A stretch of DNA of 49,609 nt, taken from Corynebacterium lemuris. Its GTDB lineage: Bacteria > Actinomycetota > Actinomycetes > Mycobacteriales > Mycobacteriaceae. The translations under genes and the position numbers were made by a program. The notes beneath the pieces are model-generated. The model ran no database searches. It saw only the letters and a program-made list of their open reading frames with translations, and had not been told where the DNA came from. Positions 8,078 to 16,831 of the stretch are shown in pieces (position 1 is the stretch's first letter; each line of letters starts with the position of its first letter). The stretch is from positions 1 to 49,609 of the forward strand of contig NZ_JANWTC010000017.1 in the NCBI RefSeq assembly GCF_024919295.1, read 5' to 3'.

Positions 8078-8592
8078 AGGTGCCTGTTGTCCAGCAGGAG
8101 CAGCTCGTGGGTCTCCGATCCCCGCACCGCCCACATCTCCTGCGCTGTGGCGGTGAGCAGATTCACCGCGTAGACCGGCGCCTTCTCTGCCGGCCCGTGG
8201 AGTTTCCCCGGTGATCAGCGCGAAGACATGCTCGGAGTCGGTCTCCCCCTGCGCCCGGCCCAGGCCGGCGCCGAGGTGTTGCCGGAGCAGCGGCAGGTCA
8301 CCCACGATCCCGTTGTGGGCACACAACCGGCCGTCAATCTCGAAGGTGCGGGTGGCCAGCGCCACGGGCGCGCCGGGGCCGTAGGGCAGATGCGCCCGGA
8401 AAGTGCTGCTGGAGGGGTGCCTGGTCTGCCGGGCGAAATCAGTGTCCCGGTAGGTCGCGACGGGGGCTTTCTCCGCGCGGGGGCAGCTGTCCTCATCGAA
8501 TGTCCCCAGCCCTGTGCGCCGTCCGGGTCGCGGCAGGACTGCAGCAGAAGACTGCCAGGGGCGTCGAGCAGCCAGAACGACACGCGGATGCG
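8078..8592 (-). pseudogene. Frameshifted class II glutamine amidotransferase remnant
   Basis: Three pieces of one class II (Ntn-type) glutamine amidotransferase lie in order on the minus strand in two frames. VSFWLLDAPGSLLLQS...RDPDG (about 8515-8585) is in one frame. GLGTFDED through TDSEHVFALITGETP, including the substrate loop CAHNGIVGDLPLL, is in a second (about 8190-8512). APVYAVNLLTATAQEMWAVR to LLLDNRH (about 8078-8180) is back in the first. The N-terminal Met-Cys-Arg carrying the nucleophile cysteine is absent, and some residues appear missing at the second junction. The enzyme is therefore almost certainly inactive. The piece sits between glnA and ctaD; functional relatives are small cytosolic amidotransferases of the EgtC/YafJ type. 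Confidence 0.75.
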
Positions 8593-8704
8593 CTGTCTCC
8601 CGCCTGCTCCCCTTCTCACCCGACCCCCGAATGATGCAGGTCATTGACCGGTGGGTGGGTTCATCCCCAGAGGCACAGGTGTGGTGTACATCATATTGGG
8701 GGGT

Positions 8705-8710
8705 TAGACT
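8705..8710 (+). promoter_or_regulatory. Possible -10 element of ctaD
   Basis: TAGACT fits the corynebacterial TAnAnT pattern and would give a 5' untranslated region of about 110 nt before ctaD. That leader contains GC-rich self-complementary sequence (GCCCGGAC and GGGCCC around 8779-8803). No clear -35 element is visible. Confidence 0.35.
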
Positions 8711-8827
8711 GGGTGGTGTCTCCACTGGGCATGCACTGCGGGTAATTCTCACCCGTCTTCCGTAGAGGAACATGAAACGCCCGGACGGCCCGGCGGGCCC
8801 GGACTGTCCCCCTAGCCAGGAGGAACT

Positions 8828-10594
8828 ATGACCGCTGTGGCACCAAGGCTTGATGACTACGTCGAACCGACCCGTCCTCAACCGACAGGCAGGCCCCTCA
8901 AGGGTTCACGCGCCTGGGACATGCTGATCACCACCGACCACAAGCAGCTGGGCATCATGTACATCATCATGTCCTTCGGCTTCTTCGCTCTCGCCGGACT
9001 GATGGCCATGCTGTTCCGTGCGGAGCTGTTCACCCCGGGTCTGCAGTTCCTGTCCAACGAGCAGTTCAACCAGCTGTTCACCATCCACGGGACCATGATG
9101 CTGCTGGCCTTCGCCACCCCCATCGTGTGGGGCTTCGCCAACTACGTCCTCCCCCTGCAGATCGGCGCCCCGGATGTCGCCTTCCCCCGTCTGAACGCCT
9201 TCGGCTTCTGGATCACCACCGTCGGCGGCCTGACCATACTGGCGGGCTTCCTCACCCCGGGCGGGGCCGCCGACTTCGGCTGGACCATGTACTCCCCGCT
9301 GTCCGACGCCACCCACACGCCGGGCGTCGGCGCTGACCTGTGGATCATGGGCGTCGGCATGCTCGGCGTGGGCACCATCGCCGCCGCCATCAACATGCTC
9401 ACCACTATCCTGACGATGCGCGCCCCGGGCATGACCATGTTCCGCATGCCGATCTTCACCTGGAACATCTTCATTACCGCGATCGTGGCACTGATGGCCT
9501 TCCCGGTACTCACCGCCGCGGCTCTCGGCGTGTTCTACGACCGGAATCTGGGCGGCCACATTTTCGACACCGCCAACGGCGGCGCCATCATGTGGCAGCA
9601 CCTGTTCTGGTTCTTCGGCCACCCGGAGGTCTACATCATCGCCCTGCCGTTCTTCGGCATCGTCTCCGAGGTCATCCCGGTCTTCTCCCGTAAGCCGATG
9701 TTCGGCTACATCGGTCTGGTCTTCGCCACCCTGGCCATCGCCTCACTGTCCATGGCCGTGTGGGCCCACCATATGTTCGTCACCGGGGCCGTCCTGCTGC
9801 CGTTCTTCTCGTTTCTGTCGTACCTGATCGCTGTTCCCACCGGCGTGAAGTTCTTCAACTGGGTCGGCACCATGTGGAAGGGCCGCATCACCTGGGAGAC
9901 CCCGATGATCTGGGCTCTGGGTTTCATGGCCACCTTCCTCTTCGGTGGCCTGACCGGTGTCATGCTGGCCTCCCCGCCGCTGGACTTCCACCTGGCCGAC
10001 ACCTACTTCCTGATCGCCCACTTCCACTACACCGTCTTCGGCACCGTGGTCTTCGCCACCTACTCCGGCATCTACTTCTGGTTCCCGAAGATGACCGGGC
10101 GCATGCTCGACGAGCGGCTGGGCAAGATCCACTTCTGGCTCACCTTCCTCGGTTTCCAGGGCACCTTCCTCATTCAGCACTGGCTGGGCAACATGGGTAT
10201 GCCGCGCCGCTACGCCGACTACCTCGATTCTGACGGCTTCACCCTGCTCAACCAGATCTCCACGATCTTCTCCTTCCTGCTCGGCGCCTCCGTCATCCCG
10301 TTCGTCTGGAACGTGTTCAAGTCCTGGCGCTACGGTGAGATCGTCACCGTGGATGACCCGTGGGGTTACGGCAACTCACTTGAGTGGGCCACCTCCTGCC
10401 CACCACCGCGTCATAATTTCTTCTCCCTGCCGCGTATCCGCTCCGAGCGTCCCGCCTTCGAGCTGCACTACCCGCACATGGTTGAGCGCATGCGCCACGA
10501 GGCGCACGTGACCTCCACTGATGAGCGCTCCGAGATCCAGCAGTCCCCCTCCCCGGAGGAAATGCAGCGCGCTGAGGGGCAGCCGCAACGATGA
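8828..10594 (+). CDS. ctaD: Cytochrome c oxidase subunit I (aa3-type)
   Basis: The 588-residue membrane protein is the catalytic haem-copper subunit that reduces O2 to water and pumps protons. It has 12 helices. Haem a ligand His is in FTIHGTMM. The CuB-site motif is WFFGHPEVY, where His and Tyr form the covalent pair, followed by HH in [19 protein letters not shown] carries the two haem-binding histidines, and PTGVKFFNW carries the K-channel lysine. A hydrophilic C-terminal tail of about 60 residues ([28 protein letters not shown] and beyond) is normal for actinobacteria. The start follows CCAGGAGGAACT. In corynebacteria ctaD is separate from ctaC/ctaE and works with a cytochrome bc1 partner, as seen here. 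Confidence 0.97.
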   Translation: MTAVAPRLDDYVEPTRPQPTGRPLKGSRAWDMLITTDHKQLGIMYIIMSFGFFALAGLMAMLFRAELFTPGLQFLSNEQFNQLFTIHGTMMLLAFATPIVWGFANYVLPLQIGAPDVAFPRLNAFGFWITTVGGLTILAGFLTPGGAADFGWTMYSPLSDATHTPGVGADLWIMGVGMLGVGTIAAAINMLTTILTMRAPGMTMFRMPIFTWNIFITAIVALMAFPVLTAAALGVFYDRNLGGHIFDTANGGAIMWQHLFWFFGHPEVYIIALPFFGIVSEVIPVFSRKPMFGYIGLVFATLAIASLSMAVWAHHMFVTGAVLLPFFSFLSYLIAVPTGVKFFNWVGTMWKGRITWETPMIWALGFMATFLFGGLTGVMLASPPLDFHLADTYFLIAHFHYTVFGTVVFATYSGIYFWFPKMTGRMLDERLGKIHFWLTFLGFQGTFLIQHWLGNMGMPRRYADYLDSDGFTLLNQISTIFSFLLGASVIPFVWNVFKSWRYGEIVTVDDPWGYGNSLEWATSCPPPRHNFFSLPRIRSERPAFELHYPHMVERMRHEAHVTSTDERSEIQQSPSPEEMQRAEGQPQR

Positions 10595-10640
10595 GAACCT
10601 CAGGGGACCAGCAACCTGTCACCGTGCCGGAGGCGCTTCC

Positions 10641-12683
10641 TCAGAGCAGCTCCATCGCCCGGGCACGGTATTTCGGGCGGAAGGCGTAGACGCACACCAG
10701 TCTCACGGTGGTGGCGTACTGGTAGGCCTCGAGGGCCTGCTCATCGACGCCCACCCGGTCCAGCTCCTGGAGCACGGCCCGGGTCTGTTCTGCGTTCCAC
10801 ACCCCCTGCCGCTGACGCCAGAGCGCATGCGCCCGCAGGTTGCCCACATCGAGGGCCGGGTCTGCCCGGCAGGCGGTGTCGACGTCGAGCAGCCCGGGGC
10901 CGGCCTCCGGTGACCAGAGCAGCTGTTTGCTGTGCAGGTCGCGGTGGCAGGCCACCAGCTCCGGCTCCGGCAGGGCCATCAGTCCAGCGCAGGCCCGCTC
11001 CGTGGCGGCGAGCAGATCGCCGGGCTCATTGACGAATGCCAGTGCCTTCTCGGCCCAGCCCCGCAGAACCTCGCATTCAGTGGCGGCCGCATGCACCGGC
11101 CCCTCCCCTGCCCCGGTTGCCCAGGTGGCCTGCAGTCCGGCGCTCACCTCGGCCCAGGCCCGGTGCCATTCCTCCTCGCTGAACAACTCAGGTCGGTGCA
11201 GGCTGCGCCCTTCCAGGGCCGCCAGGGTGACGGTGTCCGCCGTCGAAGCGAGGATCTCCGGCATCCGGAAGCCGGCCCGGAAGGCCTCCGCCCGGCGGGT
11301 GCCCTCAAGGATCGCGGCGGCCTTCCCGGCGCGCACGATCTTGGTGTAACTCTGCCCGTCGGTCGAGCGGATCACCGCACGTTTGCGCAGCCGGTGGGAG
11401 ACGATCTCCCCTTCCGGGATGGCCAGTTTCGGGTCGGTGCCCGGGGCCTGGGCGGTGAGTTCCCCCATCGACCAGCTGGCGGCGCGCAGTTGCCCGGTGG
11501 CCGGGTTCTTCAGCTCCACGGCCAGTCCGTGCCCGCTGTCCGGCCAGGCCCGGTTGACGGTCCAGTTCTGCCCGGCCAGTTCCACCTGCGCCGGTGGAGC
11601 CAGCTCGAGGGCGGCCTCGGCCAGGTCCAGGGTGTCCGCCAGCTGCTGTTCCCAGTCGTCCCGACCATGGCGCAGGGCATTGAGTGCCGAGCTGAGGTGG
11701 GCGTAGGCCTCCCATACGGCGACGTGCACCGGGTCGACCACCCCACCGGCCTGCCGGTAGCCGCGGAGGAATTCCTCCGCCTGCTGGCTCCGGCGGGCCC
11801 TGCGGCAGGCGGCGCGGAAACTGCCCAGGTCGCGGGAGGCTGGCCCGGCCCCGGCGCGGTCGAAGTCGATGAGGCGGATCTGACCGGCCTCGTCGACCAG
11901 CACCTGGTCCGGGGAGAGGTCCCCGTGCAGCTCGGTGGCCGGTTCGCGCCGGCTCAGCTCGGGCAGCAGCACCGCCAGGCGCTCGCCGAGCCTGCCCACC
12001 CGCCCGGCGAAGCGGGGGGCGGATTCGGCGACGGCGGCCACGGACGTCGATACGCTCACCGGGACCTCGGGCAGGCTCTCCGGTTGACCTGCGGCGTGCA
12101 GTTTCGCCACTGCCGCCCCGGCGGCGCGGGTCCCGGCCACGGAGGGGCGGGCCGCCAGGTCGGCGATGCCCCACCAGGGGCTGACGGCGACGTGCCCGTG
12201 GCCGAACATGCTGATCGCGGGCACGCCGTAACCCTGCCAGCGGGTGCTGATGGCACCGAGGTGTTCCGCGGAGGTGGCGTGCACGCGCACGACCAGGCCG
12301 TCCCCGGTGACGGCGACCAGGCGGCGCTGGGGGTTGTAGCGCAGCACCTGCCAGCCGGAGCCCGGGAGATCACGCAGTGGCCGGGCAAGTTTCCGGTCGG
12401 CGGCCACCGCCCCGGAGAAGACCATCACCTCACCCTGCTGGTGCACGGTGAGGGGATGACCCACCCGCTCGGCGCGGCGCAGCGCGTTGGCGAATTTATC
12501 GGGGTCCACGGTCGCTTCAGTCCAACCGTGCTCGCGGGTGTCCACATCCTGCCAGGCCACGAGCACGTTGTGGCCGGGTTTGATGCGCAGGTGGACGATC
12601 TCCACGCGGCGGCCGAGCAGACCGGTGAGGAAGGTGGCGTCGAGAAGCCCGTTATGGACGAGCAGGTGTTCAGGCAGGTTCAA
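10641..12683 (-). CDS. Tandem aminoglycoside-phosphotransferase-like (kinase-fold) protein
   Basis: The 680-residue protein contains two APH/choline-kinase-like units. Unit one has the N-lobe HLRIKPGHNVLVAW (about 32-45), catalytic loop HGDLSPDQVLVD (about 249-260) and metal-binding LIDFDRAG. Unit two has an N-lobe-like KIVRAGKAAAILEGTRRAE and the catalytic loop CHRDLHSKQLLW (about 577-588), followed by LLDVDTACRADPALDVGN. Both catalytic aspartates are present. Such kinases phosphorylate hydroxyls of sugars, amino alcohols or antibiotics. TTG 12683 is chosen because AGGAG lies 7 nt upstream; the start overlaps the ABC exporter stop by 14 nt, so it is the last gene of the operon. Its target is unknown; sugar activation or tailoring of the exported product is my inference. 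Confidence 0.8.
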   Translation of the reverse strand: MNLPEHLLVHNGLLDATFLTGLLGRRVEIVHLRIKPGHNVLVAWQDVDTREHGWTEATVDPDKFANALRRAERVGHPLTVHQQGEVMVFSGAVAADRKLARPLRDLPGSGWQVLRYNPQRRLVAVTGDGLVVRVHATSAEHLGAISTRWQGYGVPAISMFGHGHVAVSPWWGIADLAARPSVAGTRAAGAAVAKLHAAGQPESLPEVPVSVSTSVAAVAESAPRFAGRVGRLGERLAVLLPELSRREPATELHGDLSPDQVLVDEAGQIRLIDFDRAGAGPASRDLGSFRAACRRARRSQQAEEFLRGYRQAGGVVDPVHVAVWEAYAHLSSALNALRHGRDDWEQQLADTLDLAEAALELAPPAQVELAGQNWTVNRAWPDSGHGLAVELKNPATGQLRAASWSMGELTAQAPGTDPKLAIPEGEIVSHRLRKRAVIRSTDGQSYTKIVRAGKAAAILEGTRRAEAFRAGFRMPEILASTADTVTLAALEGRSLHRPELFSEEEWHRAWAEVSAGLQATWATGAGEGPVHAAATECEVLRGWAEKALAFVNEPGDLLAATERACAGLMALPEPELVACHRDLHSKQLLWSPEAGPGLLDVDTACRADPALDVGNLRAHALWRQRQGVWNAEQTRAVLQELDRVGVDEQALEAYQYATTVRLVCVYAFRPKYRARAMELL

Positions 12684-14511
12684 GGCGGTGCTCCTGGGCG
12701 GTACGTTCGGCGGCCTCCTGGGCGCGTGCCCAGTGGGCGATGCGGCTGCCGGGGGTGGCCAGCAGCTCGTCGGGGTGGCCGTCCTCGACGATGCGGCCGT
12801 CCTCCAGCCACAGCAGGCGGTCCAGGCCGCGGATCATGGCGAGGTCGTGGGTGATGGCCAGGGTGGTGCGGCCATGGGTGAGGGTCTCCAGGGACTCCTG
12901 GACCAGTGCGCGGGCGGCGGGGTCCAGGCCGGTGGTCGGTTCGTCGAGGATGATCACCGGTGAGTTGCGGACCATGGCGCGCGCGATGGCGATGCGCTGG
13001 CGTTGGCCACCGGAGAGGGTGTCGCCGCGCGCACCGAGTTCGGTGTCGTAACCGTCGGGCAGAGCCATGATGAACTCATGCGCCCCCGCGGCGCGGGCCG
13101 CGGCCTCGACCTCCTCGTCGGTCGCGTCGAGGCGGCCGTAGCGGATGTTCTCGCGCACGGTGGTGGTGAACAGCACCGATTCCTGCAGGAGGATCGACAC
13201 CTTGGCGCGCAGCTCCTCGAGTGCCACTTCGCGGGTGTCGTAGAACTCAATGCGCACGGTGCCCTCATCGACATCGGCCAGACGCAGCAGGTAGCTGGCC
13301 AGGGTGGATTTGCCGGCTCCGGAGGGGCCGAGCAGACCGACGCGTTGGCCCGCGGGGATGTGCAGGTTGAGGTCGCGGAACAGCGGGCGGCCGTGACCGT
13401 CGCGGGCGGAGATGTTCTGCAGGAAGACGTGCCCGCGGACATCGGTCATGGGTTTGGGCTCCGGCGGGTCGGCGATGGCGACGGGCACGTCCATGAGGTC
13501 GGCGATGCGCTCGCCGGAGGCGGAGGCACGTGCGATGCGGCCGGTGTATTTGGCCATGTCGCGCAGGGGTTTCATGGCGGTTTTCAGGTACATCATGAAC
13601 AGGACGATGTCCCCGGGGGTCATGTGCCCGCGCAGCACCTGCCAGCCGCCGAAGCCCAGCACCACGGCGGTGGCCAGGCCGACGATGAGGTCGGTGGAGC
13701 GTTCCAGGCGGGCGGCCAGGCGCCGGGCCCGGATGCCGGCCTTGAGGGCCTTCTGGTTGCCGGCGGCGAAACCGGTGGCCACCACGTCCTGCAGTCCGTA
13801 GGCCTGGACGACGCGGATCGCACCCAGGGCCTCGGCGGCATCGCCGACCAGGCGCCCCTCCCCCTTGCGTGTGGAACGTGAGGCCGAGGTGATGGCAGGG
13901 GTGGCGAAGTGCGAGATGACCAGGTAGGCCGCACCGGTGCACAGCACCACCAGGGACAGCACCGGGTTGAGCCACATGACCACGCCGAAGAGCACGATGA
14001 CGGTGGCGACGTTGCCCACCAGGGGCAGGCCGGCGGTGATGGCCACCTCCTGGAGGCGGCCCATGTCGCCGACGAGGCGCTGGGAGGTGTCGCCCACCGA
14101 GGCGGTGGAGTGGTATTTCAGCGACAGGGACTGCAGATGGTCGAAGACGCGGGTGCGCAGGCGGGTGACCACCTTGACGCCGGTCTTGGCGAAGGCGATC
14201 GTCGAGATGTAGTTGCAGCCCGCCCGCCCCGCGACGATGACCGCGAGGGCCACGGACCAGAAGACCAGCGTGGTGGTGATGTTCTCCGCCATGCCGGTGG
14301 CTCCGGCGAATTCCGCGCCGAGGGACTGCGTGACCGCATCCACGGCGACCTTGACGGGCCAGGGTTCCAGCACCCGGAAGATCACATCACCGGCCAGGGC
14401 CAGCAGACCGACGATGATGAGCAGGCGGTGCTCGCCCACATACGGCAGCACCAGTTTCAGGGTGCGTTTCAGCGCGGTCGCGTTGAGGGAGTCCTTGTTC
14501 TTCTTGGTCAT
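12670..14511 (-). CDS. ABC exporter, fused membrane and ATPase domains
   Basis: The 613-residue half-transporter has a six-helix membrane domain (about residues 1-325) followed by a nucleotide-binding domain. Walker A is GPSGAGKST (about 397-405), the signature is LSGGQRQRIAIARA (about 497-510) and Walker B VIILDEPTTGLD (about 520-531), with an H-loop ITHDL. This MsbA/multidrug-lipid layout works as a homodimer that pushes lipids, glycolipids or drugs out of the inner leaflet. No protease domain is present, so a bacteriocin exporter is unlikely. ATG 14511 begins MTKKNKDS, 8 nt after the preceding glycosyltransferase stop. Its place behind three glycosyltransferases suggests export of a glycosylated lipid or metabolite; resistance is an alternative. 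Confidence 0.9.
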   Translation of the reverse strand: MTKKNKDSLNATALKRTLKLVLPYVGEHRLLIIVGLLALAGDVIFRVLEPWPVKVAVDAVTQSLGAEFAGATGMAENITTTLVFWSVALAVIVAGRAGCNYISTIAFAKTGVKVVTRLRTRVFDHLQSLSLKYHSTASVGDTSQRLVGDMGRLQEVAITAGLPLVGNVATVIVLFGVVMWLNPVLSLVVLCTGAAYLVISHFATPAITSASRSTRKGEGRLVGDAAEALGAIRVVQAYGLQDVVATGFAAGNQKALKAGIRARRLAARLERSTDLIVGLATAVVLGFGGWQVLRGHMTPGDIVLFMMYLKTAMKPLRDMAKYTGRIARASASGERIADLMDVPVAIADPPEPKPMTDVRGHVFLQNISARDGHGRPLFRDLNLHIPAGQRVGLLGPSGAGKSTLASYLLRLADVDEGTVRIEFYDTREVALEELRAKVSILLQESVLFTTTVRENIRYGRLDATDEEVEAAARAAGAHEFIMALPDGYDTELGARGDTLSGGQRQRIAIARAMVRNSPVIILDEPTTGLDPAARALVQESLETLTHGRTTLAITHDLAMIRGLDRLLWLEDGRIVEDGHPDELLATPGSRIAHWARAQEAAERTAQEHRLEPA

Positions 14512-14519
14512 GGGGATGG

Positions 14520-15647
14520 TCAGCTCCTGACGGTCACCGGCAGCTGGGCGAGCAGGTCGCCGCAGCGCTGGTTCCAGGTGTGGTGCTTGTCGACGTGCCC
14601 GCTGGCCGCCGCCCCCAGCTCTGCGCGCAGGGCAGGTTCTGCGGCCAGGCGGTCGAGTGCCCGGCTGAGCTGGCCGGTGTCGCCGGGCTCGACGAGCAGA
14701 CCGCGCCCGCACAGCAGTGCGGGCAGCTCCCCGACCGCGGAGGCGATGACCGGCAGGCCCGCGGCCATGTACTCGTAGACCTTCAGGGGGGAGAAGTAGT
14801 GGCCGTCAGCCTGCGGGTAGGGCGCGCACGCCGCGTCCCAGCCGGCGAGCACCTGCGGGACATCCGCCGGGGCGACGGCGCCGTGGAAGCGCACGCGGTG
14901 GGCGATGCCCAGCTGCGCGGCCTGGAGCTCGAGTGCCTCCTGTTCGGGGCCGGTGCCGCAGAATTCCAGGCGCCAGGGGTGGGTGGCCCGGGCGACGGCG
15001 TCCAGAAGAATCCCGGTGCCGTGCCAGGGCTTGAGGGTGCCCACGAAACCGACGGTCAGCTCGCCCGCGCCCGGTTCAGCCGGGAGGAAGCGGGCGGTGT
15101 TCACGCCGTTGGGGATGACCGCGGTGCGTGCCTGCGGGGTCAGTCCGTGGACCCAGTCGGCGACGGGTCCGGAGACACAGGAGACCAGCTCGGCGGCCTC
15201 GAACATGGCGACGCTCAGGCGGTGCGCGGTGGCGACATCCGTGAGCGAGCGGTGTATGGCCTGCTCCTCGATGAGCGGGGCATTGACCTCCAGGATCAGC
15301 GGCAGACCGATGCGCACGCCGGCATCGGAGAACAGGGCATAACGCTCGTAGACCAGATCGAATTCGCGCGCCTGTACCGCCGCGACCAGGTCGTCGGAGA
15401 CCCCGCGCAGCGCCTGCTCGCGCTCCGCTCCCCGGCCGCGTGGGCGGGGGACGTCGATGACCTCGAGATCGAGAAGATCCTCGGGGATCAGCTCGGTGCC
15501 GTCCTTCTCCCCGCGGCGTACACAGAAGACGGTGACGGTGTGGCCGTGGTGGCGCAGCGCCCGGATCATCTCCTGGACGTGCACGCTGGCACCCTTGGAT
15601 CCGAAGACCCCGATGCCGGGGTCGGCGAGGATGTAGGCGATGTTCAT
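14520..15647 (-). CDS. Glycosyltransferase family 4 (GT-B)
   Basis: The 375-residue protein has the two Rossmann-like halves of GT4 enzymes. The N-terminal acceptor half has IGVFGSKGASVHVQEM (glycine-rich loop, residues about 12-27). The C-terminal donor half begins IPNGVNTARF then GFVGTLKPWHGTGILLDA, and the EX7E-type motif SPLKVYEYMAAGLPVIAS follows near residue 285. GT4 enzymes are usually retaining transferases using nucleotide-activated sugars at the inner face of the membrane. ATG 15647 follows GGAG with 8 nt spacing; the gene starts 14 nt after the previous stop. No signal or membrane segment is seen. Donor and acceptor are unknown. Confidence 0.88.
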   Translation of the reverse strand: MNIAYILADPGIGVFGSKGASVHVQEMIRALRHHGHTVTVFCVRRGEKDGTELIPEDLLDLEVIDVPRPRGRGAEREQALRGVSDDLVAAVQAREFDLVYERYALFSDAGVRIGLPLILEVNAPLIEEQAIHRSLTDVATAHRLSVAMFEAAELVSCVSGPVADWVHGLTPQARTAVIPNGVNTARFLPAEPGAGELTVGFVGTLKPWHGTGILLDAVARATHPWRLEFCGTGPEQEALELQAAQLGIAHRVRFHGAVAPADVPQVLAGWDAACAPYPQADGHYFSPLKVYEYMAAGLPVIASAVGELPALLCGRGLLVEPGDTGQLSRALDRLAAEPALRAELGAAASGHVDKHHTWNQRCGDLLAQLPVTVRS

Positions 15648-15661
15648 GCGGGGGTTCTCCT

Positions 15662-16831
15662 TCAGTGGTTCTGCAGGTGCGCGAGCGCGGCAGCCTGGTG
15701 ACGGGAGTCGAAATTCTCCTCGACCAGGCGGCGGGCAGTGGCGACCAGTTCGGCGGTGTCGGTGTGCAGGGCATCCTCAATGGCCTCGGCGAGCCTGCCG
15801 GCATCCCCGGTGGGCACCAGCCAGCCCGTGCGCCCGGTGATGATCACCTCGCCGACGGCGGTGACATCGCCTGCCACGCACGGGATGCCGCGGGCCATGG
15901 CCTCGAGCAGGACGGTGGGCAGGCCGTCGGCATTGCCGTCGGAACCGACGACGAAAGGCGCGACGAAAAGGCGGCGGGTGCCCAGCAGTTCGGCGACCTC
16001 GGCCTGGGTGAGCGGGCCGAGCAGGGTGACGGCGTCCCGGAGCCCGGCGGTGTTGATCTGGGCCTGCAGTTCCTCCCGCAGCGGTCCGTCCCCGGCGATC
16101 TCGGCGGTGACGTTGAGCCTGCGGGCGCGGAGGATGCGGACGGCGTCGACAAGGAGGGAAAAGCCCTTCTTCTCCACGAGGCGGCCGACGCCCAACAGCG
16201 TGAGCTCCGGTGCGCGTTCCGGCTGGAAGGGGAACCGCGCCAGCTCCAGGCCGTTGTAGACCAGCCTGATGCGCTCCGCGGATTCCGGGAAACGTGAGCA
16301 GAGATTGTCCAGGTTGTAGCGGCTGATGGTGATCGCGTGGTGGGCGTCGGCGAACTTCTCGCGCAGGTCCTCCTCCACCACCGATTCGTGGAAGATGTCC
16401 TTGGCGTGGGTGGTCATCGACCACGGCAACCCGGAGATCCGTCCCGCCAGACGCGCGACCGTGCTGGCCAGAGTGGCGAAATGCGCGTGCAGGTGGCTCA
16501 CCCCGTGCTCAACGGCAAGCTGCGCCACCTGCACGGCCTGCGCGGCGTCATCATGACGGTGGCGCAACAGCTCCTCCAGGTGCGGCCCGGCCTCCGGGGT
16601 GAGCATCTCCCACAGGCGGGAGGCGCTGCCCGGACGCGGGACGTGGATGACCGGGGCCTGCACGCGCGCCAGCTCCGGATGGAAACGGGCATCGGTGCAC
16701 GGACGCAGGGAGAAGATGACCACCTGCTCACCACGGGCCTCCCGCGCCAGGATCTCAGAGACGATGAAGGTCTCCGAGAACCGCGGGTACATCTTGAGCA
16801 CATAACCGATGACGGACTTATCCTCAGGCAT
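15662..16831 (-). CDS. Glycosyltransferase family 4 (GT-B)
   Basis: The 389-residue protein is a second GT4 enzyme, not closely similar to its neighbour. N-terminal features are YPRFSETFIVSEI (residues about 15-27), the signature of colanic-acid or exopolysaccharide-type GT4 enzymes, and HLHAHFAT. The donor half has LLGVGRLVEKKGFSLLVDA and the EX7E motif in LPTVLLEAMARGIPCVAG. ATG 16831 overlaps the upstream glycosyltransferase stop by 8 nt, supporting translational coupling. An in-frame extension to 16912 runs inside the upstream gene and lacks family residues. It probably adds one sugar to an intermediate shared with the other two transferases; specificity is unknown. Confidence 0.88.
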   Translation of the reverse strand: MPEDKSVIGYVLKMYPRFSETFIVSEILAREARGEQVVIFSLRPCTDARFHPELARVQAPVIHVPRPGSASRLWEMLTPEAGPHLEELLRHRHDDAAQAVQVAQLAVEHGVSHLHAHFATLASTVARLAGRISGLPWSMTTHAKDIFHESVVEEDLREKFADAHHAITISRYNLDNLCSRFPESAERIRLVYNGLELARFPFQPERAPELTLLGVGRLVEKKGFSLLVDAVRILRARRLNVTAEIAGDGPLREELQAQINTAGLRDAVTLLGPLTQAEVAELLGTRRLFVAPFVVGSDGNADGLPTVLLEAMARGIPCVAGDVTAVGEVIITGRTGWLVPTGDAGRLAEAIEDALHTDTAELVATARRLVEENFDSRHQAAALAHLQNH

